From NCBI GenBank assembly GCA_008363265.1, contig RHKR01000217.1, forward strand, positions 1 through 5,204: a stretch of 5,204 bases of DNA, given 5' to 3'. The translations under genes and the position numbers were made by a program. This document shows positions 1 to 5,204 of this stretch, piece by piece. Within the stretch, counting starts at the first letter, position 1; the number at the start of each line of letters is the position of its first letter. Under the pieces are notes generated by a model. It did no database searches, had not been told where the DNA came from, and worked only from the letters and a program-made list of their open reading frames with translations. Origin of the DNA: Chlorobiota bacterium (lineage in GTDB: Bacteria; Bacteroidota; Ignavibacteria; Ignavibacteriales; Ignavibacteriaceae).

Positions 1-95
1 TCTCCGGTTGGTGAATTGTTAAACAAAATGATTATATAACCATTAGAAATCTATTAAAACAGAAAGGTTTAAAGAAACGATAATTCTCAGAAATG

Positions 96-158
96 GAACA
101 AAGTTTTCCATTTTTAAGAAAACATTTCTTTATAGTTAGAAAACTTTCCGGAATGTTC
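96..158. repeat. interrupted inverted repeat upstream of cytochrome gene
   Basis: AAAGTTTTC at 100-108 is the exact reverse complement of GAAAACTTT at 139-147. Outside these arms GAACA (96-100) can also pair with TGTTC (154-158), leaving a one-sided bulge on the right that includes CCGG. The central gap is about 30 nt. It could be an operator-like site, a folded transcript leader or the decayed terminator of an upstream gene, but there is no clean T-run after it. Long matching A/T runs are common by chance in such AT-rich DNA, so function is unproven. Confidence 0.25.
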
Positions 159-254
159 AAAAAATACACACTAAAACAAGCGATTAAAGCGGGTGTGTTG
201 AATAATTCATCATTGGCACAGATATTGTTGCAAAAAGCATGCACTTTAATTTAT

Positions 255-259
255 AGAGG
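255..259 (+). promoter_or_regulatory. probable ribosome binding site of the cytochrome gene
   Basis: AGAGG ends five bases before the ATG at 265. It is a partial Shine-Dalgarno match at a usable spacing. It supports the ATG at 265, which is also the start that gives a normal signal peptide. Confidence 0.5.
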
Positions 260-264
260 CATAA

Positions 265-2610
265 ATGCTAAAAAAACTACTATTCATCCTTGTCGCTGTA
301 TCACTTACAGCATCTGTGTACGCACAAGTACCCAGAGCCAAGATCTATCCCGAACCAATGTCTGAGTACAGACTCACTTCATTAGGTTTGAGCACCAATT
401 CCGTTTCATCGGGAGCGAAAGTTAACGCAGTAGGTACTTACTGGTATTTCTCACCAAGAAATGTAGGCAATACACTCCCTATCACCGCGTTTACCTTTAC
501 ATTAACAAACAAACCAGCCGGATCGACTGCAACGATCGAGAACCTTCTCCCGACAATGGTCGGTCTGAAGCCAGACCTCGCCGGTAACTATGAAATTAAT
601 CTTTCAGTTACCACTTCGGGCGGCACGGATGACACTACATTTACATTTGTAGCCGGTAACTATGTCGGCGTTGGTGGATTTGACGGCGTGGCCGGCACAT
701 TCCCAAAATGTATGACCTGCCACTCAGGAACACCTGCGTTCCTGGCGATCTTCGACAAATGGAAAGTTTCAAAGCACGGTCTCGCTCTTAAAAAAGAGAT
801 CGATGATCCTGCCGGTCACTTTGCTTCATACTGCTTCAAATGCCACACCACCGGTCAGAACCACAATATCGCTGCCGCCAACAACGGTTTCGATGATGTA
901 GCTGCACAGGTAGGATACACATTCTACTCACCGGGCCCCGGAAGATGGGATACTTTGAAGTCAAAAGGCGCAGGCGCGCTTGTTAACCTCGCTACAGTAG
1001 GTTGCGAAATGTGCCACGGTGCCGGTAGCCAGCATGCCACAGCTCCAAGCTCCGCCAACATCGCAATCAACTACGATGCCGGTGCCTGCAGAAGATGCCA
1101 CGACTCACCGCCACACTACTATGTGTATGATCAGTATGCCTTGACCCGTCATGCTACTGCCATCTGGTCAAGTTCATTCGCACAGACCGCTTCCTCGCAA
1201 AACAACAACTTGCAGAACTGTATCCGTTGCCACGACTCAAAAGGTTACATCAACTATACATACGGCAGAACAACCAACACAACCGGTTGGACTGAAGCAA
1301 ATCAGGATGATATCGGCTGCTCAACCTGCCACGATCCTCACGGTTCAGGCCAGACTGCCAGCTTAAGATATGCTCCTGCTGCAGGTGACACTCTTGGAAA
1401 CGGCTTTAACTACTCATCAGTGGTTTCAGGCGAAGGCAAACTTTGTATGAGCTGCCACAAGTCCCGCAGAGACAATGTTACATATGTTCCTGCAGGAACC
1501 ATCAGTTCACATTGGGGTCCTCACCACTCAACACAGAGTGACAACCTGCTCGGAAAGAACGCCTCTGAATTCGGCGCTGCTTATCCTACCAGCATGGCTC
1601 ACAAGTCAACCCCCGGTGCTTGCGTTGATTGCCACATGGCTAAAGACACAACCGCTGCCAACATGAACAAAGTTGGAAACCACACATGGAGAATGCACAA
1701 TCCTGATAACGGATACGACAACACAACCGCTTGCAGAACCTGCCACGGCCCGATCAACTCATTCGAAGATATCATTGCTTCGGCTGACTATGACAACGAC
1801 GGTCAGGTTGAACCATTCCAGGTTGAGTTCGACGGTCTCGTAACACTCCTCCGTATCTGGTTACCACCTGTAGGTCTTGATTCAATCTCTTATACGATGA
1901 TCAATGCCAACAACAACCTTACTGAAAGAAAAGCTTACTGGAACTATCAGCTTATCGCTTATGATGGTTCGAGAGGCGTTCACAACCCAAGATATGCCAT
2001 CAGTGTTCTTCAGAGATCAGTTGCTGCCCTCGGCGGTCCTGTTCCAGTAGAACTCATGGACTTCAACGCATCCGTTGTTAACAATAACGTTTCCATCACA
2101 TGGGCTACCGCAACTGAAACCAACAACAAAGGCTTCTCAGTTGAAAGAAAAGCTAAAGATGGTAACTGGGCCAGCATCGGTTTTGTTCAGGGTAAAGGCA
2201 ACTCAACTGAGATCAGCAACTACACCTTCACCGACAGGGAAGCTGTAAAACTGAACTCAAACAAAGTTGTTTACAGACTGAAACAAGTTGACCTTGATGG
2301 TACAACCACTTATACCAAGGAAGTTGAAGTTGAGATCTCATTGCCTAACACACTGAGCCTCAGCCAGAACTATCCTAACCCATTCAACCCGACTACAAAG
2401 ATATCCTTTGAGATCCCGACCAACGGTCAGGTTACTCTGAAGGTTTACAACGTAAGCGGCGTTGAGATTGCCACTCTTGTTAACAAGGGGATGGAAACCG
2501 GCAGATATGACATCAACTTCGACGCTACCCAGCTCGCTTCGGGTGTTTACTTCTACCGCCTCCAGTTCGGCAACCAGGTTATCACACGCAAAATGGTTGT
2601 GATGAAATAA
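265..2610 (+). CDS. secreted nonahaem c-type cytochrome with T9SS sorting domain
   Basis: A 781-residue exported cytochrome. Residues 1-20 form a signal peptide (basic KK at 3-4, hydrophobic core, likely cleavage after VYA at 20). Residues about 25-135 look like an Ig/PKD-type beta domain (DLAGNYEINLSV). Nine CxxCH haem sites start at C149, C190, C247, C275, C319, C352, C394, C453 and C490; all 18 cysteines of the protein lie in them. Histidines that could be distal ligands include H171, H296, H359, the HWGPHH cluster at 416-421, H446, H473 and H478. DYDNDGQVE (508-516) resembles a calcium-binding loop, followed by a helical segment with GVHNP (571-575). Residues about 593-692 resemble the fibronectin-III-like domain common before T9SS tails, and about 696-781 form the type A sorting domain. 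Expected maturation is Sec export, periplasmic haem attachment, then T9SS delivery to the surface. Extracellular electron transfer is the likely role; a multihaem reductase or oxidase cannot be excluded. An intrinsic terminator follows, so it is probably transcribed alone. Confidence 0.93.
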   Translation: MLKKLLFILVAVSLTASVYAQVPRAKIYPEPMSEYRLTSLGLSTNSVSSGAKVNAVGTYWYFSPRNVGNTLPITAFTFTLTNKPAGSTATIENLLPTMVGLKPDLAGNYEINLSVTTSGGTDDTTFTFVAGNYVGVGGFDGVAGTFPKCMTCHSGTPAFLAIFDKWKVSKHGLALKKEIDDPAGHFASYCFKCHTTGQNHNIAAANNGFDDVAAQVGYTFYSPGPGRWDTLKSKGAGALVNLATVGCEMCHGAGSQHATAPSSANIAINYDAGACRRCHDSPPHYYVYDQYALTRHATAIWSSSFAQTASSQNNNLQNCIRCHDSKGYINYTYGRTTNTTGWTEANQDDIGCSTCHDPHGSGQTASLRYAPAAGDTLGNGFNYSSVVSGEGKLCMSCHKSRRDNVTYVPAGTISSHWGPHHSTQSDNLLGKNASEFGAAYPTSMAHKSTPGACVDCHMAKDTTAANMNKVGNHTWRMHNPDNGYDNTTACRTCHGPINSFEDIIASADYDNDGQVEPFQVEFDGLVTLLRIWLPPVGLDSISYTMINANNNLTERKAYWNYQLIAYDGSRGVHNPRYAISVLQRSVAALGGPVPVELMDFNASVVNNNVSITWATATETNNKGFSVERKAKDGNWASIGFVQGKGNSTEISNYTFTDREAVKLNSNKVVYRLKQVDLDGTTTYTKEVEVEISLPNTLSLSQNYPNPFNPTTKISFEIPTNGQVTLKVYNVSGVEIATLVNKGMETGRYDINFDATQLASGVYFYRLQFGNQVITRKMVVMK

Positions 2611-2630
2611 GTATTTTGGCTAAAAGCTAA

Positions 2631-2644
2631 TCCGCCGCGGCGGA
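2631..2644. repeat. 14-bp GC-rich perfect palindrome
   Basis: TCCGCCGCGGCGGA is fully self-complementary and lies 20 bp after the cytochrome stop codon and 12 bp before the terminator stem. In RNA it could fold as a 5-bp stem with a CGCG loop. The surrounding non-coding sequence is A/T-rich, so the block stands out in composition. TCCGCC/GGCGGA arms are the kind seen in short dispersed extragenic palindromes, so a REP-like element is my preferred reading. A protein-binding site or an accessory 3' hairpin protecting the cytochrome mRNA are alternatives. Only one copy is present in this window. Confidence 0.6.
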
Positions 2645-2656
2645 CTGAAACTTTTG

Positions 2657-2690
2657 AAGCTGCTCTCTGAATAAGGGAGCAGCTTTTTTT
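2657..2690 (+). terminator. intrinsic terminator of the cytochrome gene
   Basis: Arms 2657-2667 and 2675-2685 form an 11-bp stem (nine perfect pairs AAGCTGCTC/GAGCAGCTT, then one T-G wobble and one C-G) around a 7-nt loop. The plus strand continues with an unbroken T-run at 2684-2690. It begins 46 bp after the cytochrome stop. The reverse strand lacks a comparable T-run after the stem, so it should act only on plus-strand transcripts and separates the cytochrome from the deaminase gene. Confidence 0.92.
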
Positions 2691-2702
2691 ATGTTTTATC
2701 GT

Positions 2703-2710
2703 TAAATTTG
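2703..2710 (+). promoter_or_regulatory. candidate -7 promoter element (TAnnTTTG) for the deaminase gene
   Basis: TAAATTTG matches exactly the TAnnTTTG -7 box known for Bacteroidota housekeeping sigma factor. It sits 12 bp after the terminator T-run and would place the transcript start near 2717, leaving a leader of about 18 nt before the ATG at 2735. The upstream -33 TTTG element is not evident; only the T-run of the terminator lies at that distance. Whether this lineage uses this consensus is an assumption. Confidence 0.35.
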
Positions 2711-2734
2711 AATCTAAAAACGGATGGATTACAG

Positions 2735-3223
2735 ATGACAAAACCAAGAGACCCGATATCGTGGGATGAATGTTTCATGCAGATGGCTTACCTGATGGCG
2801 ATGAGATCGAAAGACCCCAACACTCAAGCCGGTGCAGTTATAGTTGATCAGAACAAGGTGATAGTCGGGTTGGGTTATAACGGTTTCCCGAGAGGGATTG
2901 ATGAAGGGAAGCTTCCATGGGGAAGATCAGGGGGGTTTACCGAATCAAAGTACGCTTATGTTGTCCATGCCGAAGAGAACGCCATCTATAATGCCAATAA
3001 ACCGGTGAAAGACTGTGTGCTCTACTGCACCCTCTTTCCATGCAACGAATGCACAAAAACGATCATCCAGAACGGGATTAAAAAAGTGATATACGCTTCC
3101 GACAAGTACCATGACGACCCGATCTGGGTGGCATCACGGAAATTGCTGGAGCTGGCGGGGGTTGAATTTGTGCAGTACTCTCCGGAATACGAGCTTAATC
3201 TCGATCCAAAACCTGAGGAGTAA
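2735..3223 (+). CDS. deoxycytidylate (dCMP) deaminase
   Basis: A 162-residue zinc-dependent deaminase converting dCMP to dUMP and ammonia (EC 3.5.4.12), which supplies thymidylate synthase; cytoplasmic. The catalytic signature is complete: HAE at 78-80 (zinc histidine and proton-shuttling glutamate) and PCNEC at 102-106 (two zinc cysteines). GYNGFPRG (47-54), LPW (60-62) and SDKYHD (122-127) match the dCMP deaminase branch, including human DCTD, rather than cytidine or tRNA adenosine deaminases. Length is typical of the family. I chose the ATG at 2735, preceded by a weak purine-rich GGATGG at 2722-2727. A TTG at 2708 would add nine residues of no family resemblance and lies inside the candidate promoter box. 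The gene follows a terminator, so it likely has its own promoter. It converges on the carboxylase gene with a 2-bp gap. ComEB is the Bacillus name for this family, but I do not assign it here. Confidence 0.93.
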   Translation: MTKPRDPISWDECFMQMAYLMAMRSKDPNTQAGAVIVDQNKVIVGLGYNGFPRGIDEGKLPWGRSGGFTESKYAYVVHAEENAIYNANKPVKDCVLYCTLFPCNECTKTIIQNGIKKVIYASDKYHDDPIWVASRKLLELAGVEFVQYSPEYELNLDPKPEE

Positions 3224-3225
3224 GG

Positions 3226-5204
3226 TCAACCGGTATTTCTGATACCGGCCGCGATACCGTTAACTGTTGAACGGAGCAGTGTAAGAAGCGCTTCGTTCCC
3301 GGCGTCCCCCCCTTTCCTCCACTCATCAATAAACCTGAGTTGAATGAAGCTTACGGGATCGATGTAAGGGTTGCGAAGTTGCAGCCTGCGCTGAAGGTCT
3401 TTATTGTTCCCGAGTAGATATTTCTCGCCTGTGAGAAGAAGCACCGCACTCACAGAGCGGTCGTACTCATCCTTTATCATCCTGAATATCTCAGGCGCGC
3501 CTGGGGTGTTGGCCAGTCTTGAGTATTCCCTTCCGATTATCATATCTGTCTTGAACAGCACCATTTCCACATTATCGGTAAGAACCTTGAAAAATGGCAT
3601 CGTGTTGTAAAGCCTTACGAGGTCAGCTTCAGTGGCATGCTCGTTCAGAATTGTAGCTTCCACAGCCGAGCCGTAGCCAAACCAGCCTGAAATGGTGTTT
3701 CTGTTCTGTGTCCACGCGAAAACCCAGGGGATGGCGCGAAGTGCCGCCGGGTCTTTGGTAACCCTGCGGGAGCCGGGCCGGGAGCCGATCTCAAGCTGTT
3801 CGATGATATCGATCGGGGTTGCAAGCCGGAAATAGTCGATAAATCCGGGATGTTCGAGAAGTGCCCTGTATTTCGCGAAGGCGTAATCCGAGAGTTTCTG
3901 CAGTATCTCCTCCGAACCGGGAGCAGTGGCAGAAAGAGTGTCTTCCTGTTTCTCGGCAGTTTTGGTAATAACCGCTGAGGAAGTGAGCTCAAGTGTGCCG
4001 AGTGCGGTTTCGGGGATCAGATACTTGGCCGAGATCATCTCACCCTGCTCGGTGATCTTGATCCTGCCTGAGAGTGAAGCTGTTGGTTTGGCGATTATAG
4101 AGTCATAAACGGGTCCGCCGCCGCGTGAGATGCTTCCGCCGCGACCGTGGAAAATAACAGGTTCGATCTTGTATTCACGGCAGAGGTCGGCTATCGCCGA
4201 CTGCACCCTGAAAAGTTCGTAGTTGGATGTTACAATTCCGCCATCCTTGTTGCTGTCGGAGTAGCCTATCATCACCTTTTGCACTTTGCCGCGGAGCCTT
4301 ACATGCCGGCGGTAAACGCGGAGCTCGAACAGCTCCCTTAGAACCGTTGAGGCGTTCCTTAGATCCGAGATCGTTTCGAAAAGGGGTAAAATATCGATAT
4401 TTGATTCAACTATTCTCTCTTCCTCAACGCGGACAAGCCCTGTCTCTTTCGCGAGAAGAAGCACCGATAGAACATCACTTACGCTTGAGCAGTTGGAGAT
4501 AATGTAGTCGCGACCCGCGTGAACCGAGATGTTCCCGGCCGCCCACTTGATCAGACCGATCTCGTCAAGTACCGTGGCGGCATTTTCCGAGAGATTGGAG
4601 AATTTGTTTACCAGTGGGCGCGGCGAGAGTATCTCATCGCGCAGCACCCTGATCTTTTGCTCTTCAGTCAGGTCCCTGAAACCGGTGGATGTTGCCGTAA
4701 GGAAGAGTATTTCCTCAACCGCGTCCCTGATACGCGAGGCATTCTGCCTTATATCAAGTTTTACAAAGTGGAAACCGAATGTTTTAACCTTATAGATGAA
4801 GGGGTGCAAAAGGGTTTCGGCAACCAGTTCCCCCTTGTTCCTCATCAGACTGTCGGCTATCAGTTCGAGATCGGCAATAAATTCATCAGCATCAGGGTAT
4901 CCGCCTTCGGAGCGGGTAAGTGTCCGCCCAAGTTTCTCATAAATGAGAATGAGCTTTTTCCGGTAAAGTTCGGTCGCGTCGCGGTACTGCGGCATTTCTT
5001 CCGCCTTCAGTTCCTTTAGATCGTGATTGATCGAGGCGTTCAGGGCTTTTGAAACGGGAACATTATTGACCGAATTGCTGAGATTGGTATATATCCTGTC
5101 GAGCTCTTCACGGTAAAGCCTGATGATCGCTTCCCGGTGCCTCTCAAGAGTATCGCGGGTGATACCGGTGGTAACGAAGGGGTGCCCGTCGCGGTCGCCG
5201 CCGA
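3226..5204 (-). CDS. ppc: phosphoenolpyruvate carboxylase (C-terminal 658 residues, 5' end outside window)
   Basis: Converts phosphoenolpyruvate and bicarbonate to oxaloacetate and phosphate (EC 4.1.1.31), refilling the TCA cycle; cytoplasmic, normally a homotetramer. The frame is open to the right edge, where the first complete codons read GGDRDGHPFVT, a core motif of the family. Counting from there, GYSDSNKDGG is at 313-322, the catalytic loop FHGRGGSISRGG at 351-362, GSRPGSRR at 473-480, LRAIPWVFAWTQNR at 488-501, and the C-terminus is RNTG. Equivalents of E. coli R587, R699, R713, K773, R832 and N881 are at 360, 475, 489, 551, 610 and 656, so by alignment from memory both the active site and the aspartate inhibition site look intact. 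The N-terminal part with the catalytic histidine (TAHPTE region), roughly a quarter to a third of the protein, is missing only because the window ends. The ATG at 4995 (reverse strand) is internal. No frameshift is visible. Confidence 0.96.
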   Translation of the reverse strand, partial: GGDRDGHPFVTTGITRDTLERHREAIIRLYREELDRIYTNLSNSVNNVPVSKALNASINHDLKELKAEEMPQYRDATELYRKKLILIYEKLGRTLTRSEGGYPDADEFIADLELIADSLMRNKGELVAETLLHPFIYKVKTFGFHFVKLDIRQNASRIRDAVEEILFLTATSTGFRDLTEEQKIRVLRDEILSPRPLVNKFSNLSENAATVLDEIGLIKWAAGNISVHAGRDYIISNCSSVSDVLSVLLLAKETGLVRVEEERIVESNIDILPLFETISDLRNASTVLRELFELRVYRRHVRLRGKVQKVMIGYSDSNKDGGIVTSNYELFRVQSAIADLCREYKIEPVIFHGRGGSISRGGGPVYDSIIAKPTASLSGRIKITEQGEMISAKYLIPETALGTLELTSSAVITKTAEKQEDTLSATAPGSEEILQKLSDYAFAKYRALLEHPGFIDYFRLATPIDIIEQLEIGSRPGSRRVTKDPAALRAIPWVFAWTQNRNTISGWFGYGSAVEATILNEHATEADLVRLYNTMPFFKVLTDNVEMVLFKTDMIIGREYSRLANTPGAPEIFRMIKDEYDRSVSAVLLLTGEKYLLGNNKDLQRRLQLRNPYIDPVSFIQLRFIDEWRKGGDAGNEALLTLLRSTVNGIAAGIRNTG
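3230..3248. other. hairpin in the convergent gene junction
   Basis: CCGGTAT (3230-3236) and ATACCGG (3242-3248) form a perfect 7-bp stem with a 5-nt loop. It lies within the last codons of the carboxylase gene and 6 bp after the deaminase stop codon. A second GATACCG at 3253-3259 could compete for the left arm. Neither strand has a T-run after the stem, so it is not a classical intrinsic terminator; it may slow polymerase, block 3' exonucleases or be a by-product of coding for the family-typical RNTG end. Confidence 0.4.

Larger units (their letters stand above)
1..264. other. AT-rich upstream region without a supportable gene
   Basis: This stretch is about 29% G+C by hand count, far below the genes to its right, and no reading frame in it resembles a protein family I know. 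Frame 1 is open from the left edge to a TAA at 37-39, so the tail of an upstream plus-strand gene is possible, but twelve residues are too few to judge. The region should carry the promoter of the cytochrome gene. A weak candidate in the Bacteroidota style is TTG at 198-200, a 22-bp gap, and TATTGTTG at 223-230, one mismatch from the TAnnTTTG consensus. In sequence this AT-rich such a match can occur by chance, so I do not call it as a promoter. Confidence 0.5.

Noticed and set aside
16..26. Small symmetric sequence TTGTT-A-AACAA near the left edge
   Set aside because: Five-base arms in AT-rich DNA are expected by chance, and nothing nearby gives it a role.
32..244. A minus-strand frame of 70 codons in the left intergenic region
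   Set aside because: Its residue make-up (rich in F, N, C, I) is what random AT-rich DNA gives; no ribosome site or family resemblance was seen.
93..365. A plus-strand frame of 90 codons starting upstream of and running into the cytochrome gene
   Set aside because: It overlaps the first 101 bases of the cytochrome gene in another frame, has no recognisable motif, and lies in AT-rich sequence.
2553..2747. A minus-strand frame of 64 codons across the cytochrome 3' end
   Set aside because: It runs through the terminator and palindrome and overlaps both flanking genes; it has no family resemblance.
3429..3455. Inverted repeat CTGTGAG/CTCACAG with a 13-nt loop
   Set aside because: It is deep inside the carboxylase coding sequence with no positional sense, and 7-bp arms are expected by chance in this length.
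4113..4143. TCCGCCGC-rich stretch resembling the palindrome at 2631-2644
   Set aside because: It encodes the glycine-rich catalytic loop GRGGSISRGGG of the carboxylase, so it is not a second copy of the repeat.
3433..4466. A 14-base direct repeat, GAGAAGAAGCACCG, at 3433-3446 and 4453-4466
   Set aside because: Both copies encode leucine-rich helices (VLLL) of the carboxylase and are explained by similar codons.
3226..4995. Carboxylase starting at the ATG at 4995 on the reverse strand
   Set aside because: The same frame stays open to the window edge and the upstream residues carry the conserved GGDRDGHPFVT motif, so this methionine is internal.
4519..5019. A plus-strand frame of 166 codons, with others at 4227-4502 and 3404-3610
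   Set aside because: They lie antisense to the carboxylase, whose family motifs are continuous through all of these stretches.
1..5204. CRISPR arrays, tRNA or rRNA genes, insertion sequence ends, defence genes
   Set aside because: No regularly spaced repeats, cloverleaf sequences, transposase motifs or defence domains were seen on either strand.

Overview
The window looks like chromosome from a free-living member of the Bacteroidota/Chlorobi group, most likely an Ignavibacteria-type bacterium. The evidence is the C-terminus of the first gene, which has a type IX secretion (T9SS) sorting domain in the wording common in Ignavibacteria (QNYPNPFNP, then GVYFYRL, ending in KMVVMK), preceded by the beta-sandwich domain that usually accompanies it. 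Taxonomy is inferred from protein style only, with no marker gene to confirm it.

Layout. Bases 1-264 are AT-rich (about 29% G+C over the first 240 by hand count, against roughly half in the genes) and hold no gene I can support; they serve as the upstream region of the first gene. Bases 265-2610 (+) encode a 781-residue secreted cytochrome with nine CxxCH haem-binding motifs, a signal peptide, an Ig-like N-terminal domain and the T9SS tail. A 14-bp GC-rich perfect palindrome and a strong intrinsic terminator (2657-2690) follow it. Bases 2735-3223 (+) encode a deoxycytidylate (dCMP) deaminase, with a possible Bacteroidota-type promoter element just upstream. Bases 3226-5204 (-) hold the C-terminal 658 residues of phosphoenolpyruvate carboxylase, whose 5' end lies beyond the right edge. 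The deaminase and carboxylase genes converge with only 2 bp between their stop codons, and a 7-bp hairpin lies in the last codons of the carboxylase gene.

The three genes do not form a pathway. The cytochrome is a stand-alone transcription unit and probably a surface electron-transfer protein or an exported multihaem enzyme. The deaminase supplies dUMP for thymidylate synthesis. The carboxylase replenishes oxaloacetate. I see no defence system, mobile element, CRISPR array or RNA gene. The most interesting item is the nonahaem cytochrome with a T9SS tail, because it implies that a haem-loaded protein is matured in the periplasm and then moved to the cell surface by the T9SS. The other two genes are ordinary housekeeping functions.
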